From Bathynomus jamesi (Eukaryota > Arthropoda > Malacostraca > Isopoda > Cirolanidae), in NCBI GenBank assembly GCA_023014485.1, contig JAJOZX010001859.1:62001-126000 (forward strand): 64,000 bases of DNA, in the 5' to 3' direction. Under the pieces are notes generated by a model. The model ran no database searches, was not told where the DNA came from, and saw nothing but the letters and a program-made list of their open reading frames with translations. Of the stretch, positions 47,290 to 57,212 are shown one piece after another (the first letter of the stretch is position 1; each line of letters begins with the position of its first letter). Both the position numbers and the translations under genes were made by a program.

Positions 47290-47580
47290 TCCTATAAGAC
47301 AACGTCCGCTCGGCTGAAGTCTTAATATGCGCTTGGCTCCTGTCAAGCGAACACCTCTCTTCCTCTCTCTCCTTCTCCTCTCTTTCTCTTGGGTGATAAC
47401 TCCGCCTCCAAGTTGCATAACCTTTGTTGCTCTTGCAACAACCCCCTTCCCCTTGTGGTGGTTTGCAACAAGGGGGGTTGGCACTGGCACTGGTGCCAAG
47501 GGGGGTGGGGTTGGCACTTTTGCAATATTGATTAACATTTTCAATTGCACTTCACTCTCTCCTTTTGCGCCCATACTACT
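47290..47580. mobile_element. Solo Polinton terminus (inverted)
   Basis: It contains ATATGCGCTTGGCTCCTGTC, CT-rich tracts, CAACCCCCTTCCCCTTG and G-rich copies, and ends CTCCTTTTGCGCCCATACTACT at 47580. The reverse complement therefore begins AGTAGTATGGGCGCAAAAGG, matching the main copy terminus. No internal Polinton genes are attached. Confidence 0.75.
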
Positions 47581-48535
47581 CCCGCCAAAAAAATCCGATC
47601 ACCAACAATTTTGCCCATATTTTTCTTATTTCTTAAATATTGCTTTGTTTTATGAAAAATTATGAAATATCAACTTTTCATGTGGCAATTCTGAGTCTCT
47701 TAAACTGTTTATGAGCTGGAATTTTTAATTAGTGAAGTCACAGTGTCAGTCGGAGGAAGTTGTATCACTTTCAAATATCATAAATTTTTACCTTTTTCGT
47801 TGTAAAAATAAACTGGGGGCATCATTAGGCAATATAAAAACCAACTAACTCCAGATATTAAAGGAGGAATTACTGCACTAGCTAAGGAAGAACTATCTCA
47901 ACGAAATATCAACACACACCTAAATGTTGCCCAGAGTACAGTGAACTTGTGGCTGCAACGATATAATAGCTGAGTCTTCTTTGACCTGTTTTGCAAGGAA
48001 GAAGGGTTCTGGACGGCCAAAGAAGAAAATTAAGAGCACTGATATTTGCATTAAACGAGGAGTAATGATCAATTCAGTAATTTTAGCAAGGAGGGAAATT
48101 AAGCAAAAACAAAGAACTGCTTAATAATGTATCGACTCGGACAATTCAGTATAGACTTCAAAAAGACTTTAAAATGCCCTCATGAAGACTTGCAACAAAA
48201 CCCATGTTAAACAAGAAAATGCGCATCAACAGAAATTTTTTATTAAAATATAAATAGTGAACAAAAGAACAATGGAATCAAGAAATGTTTACTGACGAAT
48301 CAAATTTTAAAACCTTCACTTCTTGTCGAAGATCAATAAGAAGACCTCTTGGATCGAACCATGTGGATCTGAAGTCCACTGAAAAAACTTAAAACATCCT
48401 TCAGGGGTCACGATTTGGGGCTGCTTTTCAGGTTTGAGTCGAGGGCGTCTCTTCTTTCTTCCTCAAAATGTCACTATGAATAGCAACCGTTATTCAGAGT
48501 TGTAAAGAACAACGCTTCCAATGTTTATGATCCTA
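47581..48535 (+). pseudogene. Tc1-type element relic between two Polinton termini
   Basis: A CCGCCAAAAAAATCCGATCA end near 47582 resembles the terminus of the Tc1 at 34861. The body has ITALAKEELSQRNI-like and VAQSTVNLWL (HTH) codons near 47860-47950, and a SDES-like block (EMFTDESNFKTF, about 48290). Near 48410-48500 it reads GCFSGLSRGRLFFLPQNVTMN. Multiple stops. The right part, including the Glu block, is missing. Confidence 0.65.
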
Positions 48536-48905
48536 AGTAGTATAGCCGCAAAAGGGGAGAGTGCAGGAATGTTGCAGGTTATTATGTAATATTGCAAAGG
48601 GGGAGGGGGTTGTTGCAAAGGGGGGGGGTTTGTTGCAAAGGGGGTTGCAGGAATGTTGCAGGTTATTATGCGATTTGCAAAGGGGGTGGGGGTTGTTGCA
48701 AAGGGGGTGTGGGTTTTGCAAAGGGGGTTGTTGCAAAGGGGGTTGTTGCAAAGGGGGGGGCGGCAAGAGGGGGGGGTTGTTGCAAAGGGGGGTGGGGGGA
48801 AACTTGGAGGCGGCGTTATCCCCCAGAGAAAGGAGGAGGAGAGAGAGAAAGGAGGAGAGGTGTTCACCTGGCAGGAGCCAAGTGCACATTAAGACTTCCA
48901 GCCGG
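48536..48905. repeat. Polinton left terminus: G-rich TTGCAAAGGGGG array
   Basis: After the terminal 30 bases, at least ten copies of TTGCAAAGGGGG-type units (48590-48800) give many runs of five or more G on the plus strand, followed by a purine-rich stretch. Related shorter arrays occur at the other Polinton ends (28330-28385, 47440-47520). Confidence 0.85.
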
Positions 48906-49430
48906 GCTGGCGTTGTTTTATAGGCTCCTAATCAGCCAGTTGGCGTAAATGGCTTGAGTTGCCAGATACCGCGATACCATTGTATACATTATTATAGACT
49001 CCTAATCAGCCAGTTGGCTGGTTGTCAGATACCTCTTTTTAGCAGTATTATTGCATACATTATTATTATATACGCCTAATCAGCCAGTTGGCTGAGTTGC
49101 CAGATAGCGCCATGTATTCCATTGTATACACTATTATAGACTCCTAATCAGCCAGTTGGCTGGTTGTCAGATACCTCTTTTTAGCAGTATTATTGCATAC
49201 ATTATTATAGACTCCTAATCAGCCAGTTGGCTGGTTGTCAGATACCTCTTTTTAGCAGTATTATTGCATACATTATTATTATATACGCCTAATCAGCCAG
49301 TTGGCTGAGTTGCCAGATAGCGCCATGTATTCCATTGTATACACTATTATAGACTCCTAATCAGCCAGTTGGCTTAGAAGGCTTAAATATTGCCAGATAC
49401 CTGTTGTATACAGAATACCGGTAGTAGAAG
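48906..49430. repeat. Polinton subterminal satellite (66-77-bp units)
   Basis: Seven units, each starting CTAATCAGCCAGTTGGC and ending GCATACATTATTATA or GTATACACTATTATA. Two variants alternate: GTCAGATACCTCTTTTTAGC and GCCAGATAGCGCCATGTATT. The palindromic CAGCCAGTTGGCTG core is conserved in all. Confidence 0.88.
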
Positions 49431-49953
49431 GCATAACAATAAACAACATTGCATCATTCTTTTTATTATAAATATATAGAAAATAAATATACATTTGAGG
49501 AATATGCGTATAACAGAAATATATACACACAATTATGGATATATATATATATAAAATAAAATATACATTTCATATACATTTGAGGAATATGCGTATAACA
49601 GAAATATATACACACAATTATGGATATATATATATATAAAATAAAATATACATTTCATATACATTTCAATATGTACATAACAGAAATATATACACATAAT
49701 TATATATAAAATAAATATACATTTCAAATAAATATACATTTCATATACATTTCAATATGTACATAACAGTACAGGAGAAATATACACACACACACATTAT
49801 GGTGATATATAAAATAAAATATACATTTCATATACACTTCAATATGTACATAACAGTACAGGAGAAATATCAAGCAAAATATATATATATATATATATAA
49901 ACACAAATCAATAGAAATATGCGTATAATCGTCAAGCAAAATATATATACAAT
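49431..49953. repeat. 3' flank of left gene block: polyA signal and AT-rich tandem units
   Basis: On the minus strand AATAAA lies at 49467-49462, suitable as the terminator of the leftward genes. 49490-49870 consists of ~85-bp direct repeats with TATACATTTCATATACATTT and AACAGAAATATATACACA; two are nearly identical (49497-49675). No coding. Confidence 0.7.
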
Positions 49954-50287
49954 TCACTTTTTTTTCAAAATACTAAAATCGGTCTTAATCGAGTTTACAA
50001 TTACATCATTATTGCTCTGCATTACGCAGTCTATGCGGCTTAATAGCTTAAAGTAGGGAAACCTGTATTCGATATGAATGGCTTTCATATCGTTCAGTAC
50101 TATTTTTGTCCCCACTTTACAACCGGTTGGCAAGTCATCTTTAAATACGTCTAGAATACAATCAAAAGCACGCACAAAGAGTTCATCGTTAGCTACATTA
50201 TTAAACAAGTTTATAAGAATGCTTTTCCAATCGAGGGTTTATTTCTACCGACTCGAGCTTTTCAATCGTGAACTCTTCACTCAACAT
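49954..50287 (-). CDS. Small Polinton left-end protein (~110 aa, frameshifted)
   Basis: The ATG at 50287 overlaps the stop of the next gene upstream (50277) by 11 bases. It opens MLSEEFTIEKLES; after a frame break near 50245 the reading continues with NLFNNVANDELFVRAF and DLPTGCKVGTKIVLND to the stop at 49954. A relative with the same order (EEFTIEKLG and VFDCILP) lies in the fragment near 25690-26018, and its last residues in the fragment at 43458-43520. I do not recognise a domain. Conservation in three Polinton copies argues for a real gene; function unknown. Confidence 0.6.
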
Positions 50288-50990
50288 AACGGCAATTGAA
50301 ATAATCTTCTAAATCGTTACGGCAACTGCGCGTTATATAAAGAAATAGTTCTTCAGGGTGAACGGTGTAGGTGAGCTCAGCCTTGTACCGATCAATTGCT
50401 TTGTACCAAAGTTCATGGTATTTCAAAGAGTCTAAACTTTTTAAATAAACATCCAGCACTAGACCATTCTCACCAGTCCTACACTCGGTAAACCCATCGA
50501 GCAGAGCAGTGTATGCGTATTCAAGAACTGTATCAAAATAAAGCATATCCGTAACACGCGCGTCTAATATAGGTTTCAGTTTACGGAATCCGACGATTTC
50601 AAACATTCTGTCGAGGATGAAACGGTTTCGCGTAGGAATAAGAGCGTTATTATCAGAAGCATTCTTCCACATCAGCCTTATATCAATGCACGGCCGATCG
50701 TTATTTATACACAACGTACATACAACGGCGTATGAGGGCGCGTCACTAATCTGCTCTCTTCTTGTACCTACGTTAGCAGGTATTTTATAACGATCTTCAC
50801 ACCACTTATCAACTATCACAAAGATTCTATTCATCTCCTCGATACTTAAATAAACCCGTTTGTTTGTCGGTCTACATTCCGTTTCCAGTACATAGCTAAT
50901 GGTACCGGAATTACGCCTGAACACGCGCAACGATTTCGTCACGGACACATCGTACGAGGCGTTGAGAATGCTGCTCAAAGGAAGTTCCAT
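50277..50990 (-). CDS. Uncharacterised Polinton protein, 237 aa
   Basis: The start is MELPLSSILNASYDVSVTKS; the frame is open 11 codons upstream but without ATG. A central motif reads LSIEEMNRIFVIVDKWCEDR (about residues 62-81), followed by ISDAPSYAVVCTLCINNDRP and a C-terminal part rich in Tyr/Leu. The motif VDKWCEDRYKI resembles VDGWCDKRYYV in the neighbouring gene at 51190-51780, so the two may be distant paralogues. No signal peptide or membrane segment. Located in the minus-strand early-side block downstream of PolB. A decayed copy is at 25017-25690. Possible roles (replication, DNA binding) are only guesses from position. Confidence 0.8.
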   Translation of the reverse strand: MELPLSSILNASYDVSVTKSLRVFRRNSGTISYVLETECRPTNKRVYLSIEEMNRIFVIVDKWCEDRYKIPANVGTRREQISDAPSYAVVCTLCINNDRPCIDIRLMWKNASDNNALIPTRNRFILDRMFEIVGFRKLKPILDARVTDMLYFDTVLEYAYTALLDGFTECRTGENGLVLDVYLKSLDSLKYHELWYKAIDRYKAELTYTVHPEELFLYITRSCRNDLEDYFNCRYVE

Positions 50991-51019
50991 CGTATTCGAG
51001 GAGCGCACGTCTACTCGGT

Positions 51020-51133
51020 TCAAGCTCTGAGATAACTATGAGCCGTGTGAGGCACAGGCAGGAACGGTTCGACGGGCGGCTGACTCGATGATACGTGAAT
51101 GGGCATGTTCGTACGACTCGAATTGTTGCACAT
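51020..51133 (-). CDS. Possible 37-codon small ORF
   Basis: ATG at 51133 to TGA at 51020, between the two larger minus-strand genes: MCNNSSRTNMPIHVSSSQPP. It has no recognisable relatives and no protein-level support; listed because it fills the only gap in this gene block. Confidence 0.2.
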   Translation of the reverse strand: MCNNSSRTNMPIHVSSSQPPVEPFLPVPHTAHSYLRA

Positions 51134-51189
51134 ATTTGTTTTTCCGTTTCGTCACTACCAGCCTACGCACTTTGGATAAGAACTAGGCG

Positions 51190-51780
51190 CTAATCATCTC
51201 CACACTCCGGCGCACTATTTGAGAGGAACATATGCTCATATTTTTCCTTTCTACCCATCAAACGATACTCGTCTCTAAAATCTGTTAAAAACTCACGCAT
51301 GGCACTAGCCACAACCTCACTATGAACCTCATCATGATATACGTTAATATAGTGATAAAAACACCTAAGATTGTCCATGATCACGAGATTCACATTTTCA
51401 GACGTAGGGTATGAGTAATCGACATGGTGTAGCATGACGTAATACCGCTTGTCACACCACCCATCCACAAGGCTCATTATCCATACCTGCTGCTTCTCTT
51501 CTGCACGCGTTGTTTCTTTTACTTCACGGTGTATGTGAGACTTTATAAAGTTTAGCCCTGCAGCATACTTCAGCACATCGTCTGTGCAACGAAAGCCTTC
51601 AACAGTCTCACCAGAACATCCGTAGAGTATTTGTACATCTTGGAACTTCGCACAATCCAATGTGGCTTTAAAAGAGGCATAGGAGGGGGGAATAGGAAGT
51701 TTTTCGGTATCCACCACATCCTCACACTTTACTGAATACCATTTCATAAACGTTGTGCAAGCAATATTAAAGGTAGCCAT
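51190..51780 (-). CDS. Uncharacterised Polinton protein, 196 aa
   Basis: The start is MATFNIACTTFMKWYSVKCE. The open frame extends 56 codons upstream through a (TG)n repeat and a GGGCGGAGC box, which is probably promoter or 5' UTR, so this internal ATG is preferred. Residues about 100-125 contain VWIMSLVDGWCDKRYYVM, recalling VIVDKWCEDRYKI of the next gene. The C-terminal part is acidic and Tyr/His-rich (DNLRCFYHYINVYHDEVHSE). No known domain, no membrane segment. Uninterrupted. It probably shares the leftward transcription unit with 50277-50990. Confidence 0.75.
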   Translation of the reverse strand: MATFNIACTTFMKWYSVKCEDVVDTEKLPIPPSYASFKATLDCAKFQDVQILYGCSGETVEGFRCTDDVLKYAAGLNFIKSHIHREVKETTRAEEKQQVWIMSLVDGWCDKRYYVMLHHVDYSYPTSENVNLVIMDNLRCFYHYINVYHDEVHSEVVASAMREFLTDFRDEYRLMGRKEKYEHMFLSNSAPECGDD

Positions 51781-51902
51781 TTCAATATACGTCTGATCTG
51801 AATACACGTCTGATCTCTCGGGCTTACTGCGGTCGACTGACCACGCAGGGACTCCCAGATAGTAGCATGACTCACGCAGTGGGCGGAGCTTAGAACTTTC
51901 AC

Positions 51903-51952
<50 letters not shown>

Positions 51953-52086
51953 GGAGAAAGTGAAACGCTATTTGATTTATTGAGATATTCATATATTTAC
52001 AAATACGATTCGAGATATTCAAGTTATATATATATATATATTTACAAATAGATACGATTATATACAAGACGTGTGAGTTAGAAGCA
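51781..52086. other. Gap between PolB and the small minus-strand genes, with (CA)n
   Basis: (CA)n at 51904-51951 on the plus strand, a GGGCGGAGC box (51877-51885), and AT-rich DNA to the PolB stop. On the minus strand this would be the upstream region of the 196-aa gene. A TCAGATCAGACG stretch close to the ATG could hold an initiator. Confidence 0.4.
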
Positions 52087-55000
52087 TCATTGGTATCCAA
52101 AGGGTACGGTATCATAGGTGCCAGGTAACTGGTAACGTTTCCTATAGGTGTTACGGCACACCATCGTACCCCTAAGTTCCTTCACGCCTCCCAGCTTCTG
52201 CGCCCGAAAATTGTGGGTGCCTACAATTAGTTGGTGAGGTTCCAAACATACTAGATCCTTCAACGACTCAAAGTTAACAACCTCCCGATTCGCATGGTTG
52301 AGCGTAATACCCTTTGCCTTCACGATATATTTCATTTCATCCCCTACCCTGACCCGTACCCCATAAGTCTTAGGTCCTGTTGAGATAAAAGAGTCGGCGT
52401 ATGCGTCGTCCCCATACTCATCCTTGATCTCATCAGTGAGCTCGCCGAGGAACTCCCCAATAGCGGGCATGTAATCACCCTCCCTCTCTGTGAATATCAC
52501 GCTATCTGTATCGGCATACAATACTCTCCGCCCAAGAGAATGCAATAGACCCCAAAGTTTTATACGGGCGTAGGCTGTTGTGAAGCTCGCCACAGGTATG
52601 TTTGTAACCCTTGAGGTATCTGTGGCAAATTCAGTGTTGTTGTACTTTATTACGTAAGTATTACCTACATTCACGATCTCCATGACCTCTTTATCGGGGG
52701 CATTGGCATAATCCCAGACATCGCTATAACTTTGTGCCAAATGAATGTTCCCTCTGCCGGTATTCTGCGCAAATTTTCCCCATAGACTGTTTAGACACAA
52801 TTTTGCACTAAAGCGCTTGCCAGGATTCTTTACAATTTGGACACGATCAAGTTGTATACCTTCGCGGTCGCGGTAACGTTGAATATAGGCAGACTTTTCA
52901 TCTTCGGTATCAACTCCTCGCGGATACCCTGATGCTTCAACCTTATCCTTCAAAAAGGCGTTTATATATGGTGTGAAAAGGTTGGGGAGCTTCTGAAACC
53001 TCCACACCTCGTGTATCTTCAGTATTCTATAACCATGGCGTACGGCTAGGGCCAGCTCAGGACTTGTATATACGCCTCTGATCTTACGCTGGTGGGGTAT
53101 ATGGTTACATTCGCCGTTATCCTCTTCCGCGCACTTCACGCACAGGGGAAACATGAGCTTGTCGTCGATAACGACAGGTAAGATCGGCATCCATAAATTG
53201 CGTGGGGGGAGTACGTCTACGAAAGAGAGCCCAAAGTAATGATCATTCAAATTTTTTGAAAATTCATTGATGGATGGTAGGCTAGGCCCACCAGTTTCTC
53301 AGGAGCGCCCACGGGGTACGGATGCTCTTCATCACGTATGGGTATAAAGAACAGAAATCGTAGTAATGGAGCTTCACGCCCCCGTAGGTGGAAGTATAGT
53401 CTGAAAGGATTTGTACGTCCTCCAAACAAGCTATCACCACATTTGAGAGGATCCAGCACCATTGAACGCTTGATCGTTTTTATTTCCTCACGGTATACAT
53501 CGTCTGTCTCCATCCGTGCATCATATTCATGCTCCCACAAGACTTTGTGAGTGAACTGTGATCCTATAAGTTGATCGCGGGTGCGGGTCCTGCAAGACAG
53601 TCGGCAGGAGACCTACCGTGATATCTCCGACTCCGCACTCAGGACGGGGGCATCCATGCCACCAGCAACCGTTAAAGGAGTACACAGTCTTCACACCAGT
53701 GACACGGTTTTCACTTAACCCATCAACCCAAAAAACACGTCCATTAATCTTAATGGGTACTTCACCCGTGTTGCGGGCGTGCTTTATGTATACACCTGTT
53801 TGTTGCTGCAGGTGTATGAGCCAGTAAATAGCCTTGTGTCCGTAACTGCGGGGGTTGTTTCGGTGAATAATGGCTAAGGTGTCTTTAGGCATGAAGTTAT
53901 TCTTGAACACCGTAAAACATAATGATGCGATGGTGGTTGCGACTTGCAGTGGATCGCATTTGAAACGGGCTATGTACATACTTCTAAAGGCCTGGAAACA
54001 TACTCTAAGCACGCGCACATCATTCACGCAATAACGCTCACATTCATCAGCTATATTATAAGGGTTACTTTCATTAAAACTGTCGTAGTATCGATCAAAG
54101 TCTTCACGTTCATCCATGCAGTCAAAATAATGTTTGGGGGTGGTGGGCCTACGTAGTTTAAAGTCTCGCTGGTGAGGAAAGTGTATGGGAAGTATCCTTT
54201 GGAAACTTCAGCTGCTACTCCCATCACCTTGGGTAGCTTTGCTAATTTACAAGGTGTGAATAATAAAGTATCTTTAAATTGTACATTGCCTCTTATCTGC
54301 ATCTGTATTAATTTGTTGCCTCTTTTCAATGGATCACCTGTAAATATCTCAGAGGATTCGTGTTCAAGCAACTCCTTATAAAGGAACTGCGTGTCAAACT
54401 TTGCCCCGTTATGGGCGAGAATATACACAGTCATTTTTTTGAACTTGTCGGCTAACTTGACAATATAGGACACAAATAGTTTCACAGGACTATCGCTGAC
54501 ATTCGTTTTAAAAACGTTTGTCCGTTTACCGCATTTGGGGCACTCGTCACATTCGATACCCATACACTCATCACAGATGGTCTGGCTCACAAGTAAATGT
54601 GGAATTACCTCTTTGGTTTCAGCGTTCGTATATGTTTCTATATCGTAGTACACAGTTATACAAGGGTTATTTTTAGGCTTAGCATCTTTCATATAACACA
54701 CATGCTTTACTCCATCCGCCTTATATTCCTCCTGGCATGTAGGACAGTGAATTACGTCGCACTTGTGCTTAAATTTTCCCCAATTATCCATTGTGTGAAA
54801 CATACCACATTCACAGATTCTCATTTTCCTGCACGTACCAATTGATTTGTGGAGATCAAAGCAGCTATTATTGAAAAATGTGCGTCTACACACATCACAG
54901 TCTCTCTTCTCAACTACACGGCTTTCACATTTGGTGCTTTTACACTGCTCACATACCATGTGACATTCTTTACAATGTCTCACTATATCATCCGCAAACT

Positions 55001-55738
55001 CGAGGCACCCCTTACACAAATCATGATGTCTCCCATATTTTCGACTTTTGTCATAACTCGCGTAAAGCCCCCTTATATTACGGATGGGGAGATACGTTGT
55101 CCTGACAATCCTAAAATAAGTAGGGGCCTTGTACGATCTCTCACACAGCTTTTAAAAACATACACAGTCCGGCGGCGATCATCCAAACCAAATATAACTA
55201 TGCGCACATTCATTTCCTGTTCTACCTTTCTCAGCTCTTCAGGACCCATATTACAGTCAAATTCAAGTTCACAGTCTACAGCTAGTTTACGGGCACGCTC
55301 AACGATCGTAGGCAGCCAAATTTTTTGAGTCCGTGTATTTTGTACAGTAAACATACGTGCTAAGAGTACTGCTATAAAGCCGCAACCACGATCGACGTTT
55401 ATATGCCTTCGGTAAATAGTTGGAGAATTGAAGTTAAGAGTGTACGGTATGGCACTATGACCCGCAACACGGAATACACGGTCAATATTTACCGTGAAGT
55501 TGTCCATATTGAAGGCTATACTACTTTGGACGGCTTGCATTATACGCCCTAATATATATTCTACATCTTCAGCAGCCAAACGTCTAACGGTACTATCACC
55601 CAATAATCGTCTACATCACCGTCATCTGACCCGAACCCAAAGGACAGACTCGTCCTGACCTCACGCTCGTCGCGATTCTGAAGAGCAAACTCTATAATAT
55701 GCTGTACTACCCTGCGTATCCCGCGCTCAATTCCATTG
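52087..55738 (-). pseudogene. POLB: Protein-primed DNA polymerase B (Polinton PolB), multiply frameshifted
   Basis: Family-B, protein-primed polymerase with 3'-5' exonuclease. In order from the N terminus: an unassigned region (55603-55073), a Cys-rich multi-CxxC zinc region (55019 to about 54690), Exo I YYDIETY (about 54655), Exo II LAHNGAKFDTQFL (about 54400), Exo III YCVNDVRVL (about 54033), SLFGGRTN (about 53420), motif A DFCSLYP (53339-53358 region), motif B NSLWG (about 52785) and motif C YADTDS (about 52506). Every catalytic motif survives, but they lie in five or more frames. Breaks fall near 55600, 55075, 54125, 53580, 53390, 53340 and 53255. At 52087-53250 a 387-codon frame is intact. 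No ATG is seen for the N-terminal frame; it may continue from the spliced exons further right. As it stands the gene cannot give an active polymerase. Confidence 0.92.
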
Positions 55739-56178
55739 CTATACAGACTCTAGGGTCGACCCTGACTCTATACCGATTTCTAGTCAAGGCGGGGGTGGGG
55801 GCTGCGGCGCACTAACTCGAACGTAATAACATCCTCAACAGAACGGGGGGCGGAATTAGTGGATATATTAGGTGCTGCTGATGGGGGCCCTGTTGCGTAG
55901 GAGGGTTGGGGATCTATTATTGTAGACTTAACAGAACGGGGGGCGGAATAAGGGGGTATATTAGGTGCTGCTGCTGGGGAGGTTGTTGCGTAAGAGGTTG
56001 AGGGTTGGGGGTCTGCTGCAACAGGTACGTATTTCGGCGCTTTATACCTGATGTGGGGTTCTCATACCTCCGCTTTGGACGTGCAACCTGTATCGCTGGT
56101 GAGGGTTCAGGGGAGGAGATCACAACTACACTGTCATCGTCATCCGTAATGATAGGGTGCTCTACCTCATCGTCGGTT
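55739..56178 (-). CDS. Proposed exon 4: acidic/NLS segment and Pro-rich duplicated linker
   Basis: A strong acceptor (TTCTTCTCCCACAG) ends at 56179. The exon from 56178 opens with TDDEVEHPIITDDDDSVVV and ISSPEPSPAIQ, then the basic NLS-like VARPKRR. The frame then shifts (between about 56085 and 56060) into a Pro/Ser/Ala-rich stretch to a stop at 55780. That stretch contains a direct duplication: DPQPSTSYATTSPAAAPNI and DPQPSYATGPPSAAPNIST, each followed by SAPRSV. DDDDSVVVI looks like a SUMO-interaction motif. The acceptor phase fits the donor at 62208-62207 exactly. It lies directly N-terminal to the PolB region on the same strand, so it may be part of PolB's 5' coding sequence or a separate regulator. 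Confidence 0.5.
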
Positions 56179-56262
56179 CTGTGGGAGAAGAAATATAAGG
56201 ATCAGCACTCAAAATTTGTAATATTTTGTAAATGACCCACTTAGGAGTGTGACGTGTTAGAA

Positions 56263-56892
56263 ATGGACTCTGTAGAAAAATTCAGATTCACGAGCCCATC
56301 CACATGTATTATATCTGGACCTACAGGATGTGGTAAAACTGTGTTTATGCTTAAAATCATTAAAGAAAAGGGCGAGATGTTCTCGAAATTTGTGCATAAA
56401 GTTATATGGTGCTATTCGACGTATCAATCAGTGTTCAACGAGTACCAAGATGATATTTTGTTCCACAAAGGTGTATATGACGTTAATTCGCTAAAGGGAA
56501 CTGAACATACAATCATTGTAATTGACGATCTCATGTTGGAGATGGATAAAACGTTTGCCGAGACATTTACAGTATACTCCCACCATCTTAACATAAGCGT
56601 GTTCTTCATCAATCAGAATCTATTTTTCAAAAATAGATACATGCGCGATGTGTCGTTAAATACGCAATATCTAGTCTTATTCGCGCAACGTAGAGATGTA
56701 TCACAAATTGGGGTATTAGCCAATCAAATGTTCCCGAATCAGCGTAAGGAGTTTTTGGAAGTTTATAAAGAAGCTACAAGCACGCGTTACGGATATTTGC
56801 TTTGCGACCTTCATCCGCGAAACACGTTTAGAGTGCTTCTGCGAACGAATATATTTCCAAACGAGCCTGAAACGGTGTATATTCCAGAATGA
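56263..56892 (+). CDS. ATP: FtsK/HerA-type genome-packaging ATPase
   Basis: 209 residues from the ATG at 56263 (a GTG three codons upstream is not used). Walker A GPTGCGKT spans residues 19-26. Walker B TIIVIDDL ends with Asp88-Asp89. A sensor-like FFINQNLFFKNRYMRD follows. Size and motif order match the DNA-packaging ATPase of Polintons, adintoviruses and virophages, which pumps the genome into preformed capsids. First gene of the plus-strand virion block. Its ATG lies 85 bp from the minus-strand acceptor at 56178, so the two strands' units meet here. Its stop overlaps the next ATG (ATGA, 56889-56892). The frame is intact. Confidence 0.95.
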   Translation: MDSVEKFRFTSPSTCIISGPTGCGKTVFMLKIIKEKGEMFSKFVHKVIWCYSTYQSVFNEYQDDILFHKGVYDVNSLKGTEHTIIVIDDLMLEMDKTFAETFTVYSHHLNISVFFINQNLFFKNRYMRDVSLNTQYLVLFAQRRDVSQIGVLANQMFPNQRKEFLEVYKEATSTRYGYLLCDLHPRNTFRVLLRTNIFPNEPETVYIPE

Positions 56893-57212
56893 CAAAGAGA
56901 CTAAAGAAATACCATGAATTAATAAAAATCTATCATCGACTGCCCCGGGCAATGCAGCAGATGTTTATTAAAAATATCGACGCCGACTTTTTAAAATGCA
57001 TCTGTGAAATCTGTCTTAACGTTATAAATTGCAATGTATCAATGAAAACCCATCAGAAGGCTCGCCTACGCCGCTACAAGAACATAATACGTACACTCGC
57101 TCGTAAAAGTCAAACTGTAGCGAAGAAAAAACGAGTTATTGTGCAAACAGGAGGGTCATTTCTCCCCATCTTATTTTCAGTTTTGGGCCCTTTACTGACT
57201 AGATTAATATAA
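56889..57212 (+). CDS. Small basic Polinton protein with C-terminal GG-hydrophobic tail
   Basis: 107 residues, strongly basic in the middle (KKKRVIVQTGG), ending GGSFLPILFSVLGPLLTRLI, a hydrophobic helix after a Gly-Gly. Short proteins with this basic-then-GG-hydrophobic plan are regular members of Polinton virion blocks. The GG could be a cleavage site for the Ulp1/adenovirus-type protease downstream, and the tail a membrane-active peptide like those of adenovirus pVI (inference). Start and stop overlap both neighbours (ATGA and TAATG), so translation may depend on reinitiation or separate mRNAs. Confidence 0.8.
   Translation: MTKRLKKYHELIKIYHRLPRAMQQMFIKNIDADFLKCICEICLNVINCNVSMKTHQKARLRRYKNIIRTLARKSQTVAKKKRVIVQTGGSFLPILFSVLGPLLTRLI

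Noticed and set aside
48490..48948. Several overlapping frames on both strands, up to 125 codons, in the G-rich terminus
   Set aside because: They come from the TTGCAAAGGGGG periodicity (poly Gly/Lys or poly Pro), open in several frames at once.
48906..49430. Regular repeats considered as a CRISPR-like array
   Set aside because: Units are head-to-tail and conserved throughout, with no unique spacers, and the setting is eukaryotic: a satellite.
52087..53250. Treating the 387-codon frame as an intact polymerase gene
   Set aside because: It begins after motif A and lacks the exonuclease domain; it is only the C-terminal part of a broken gene.
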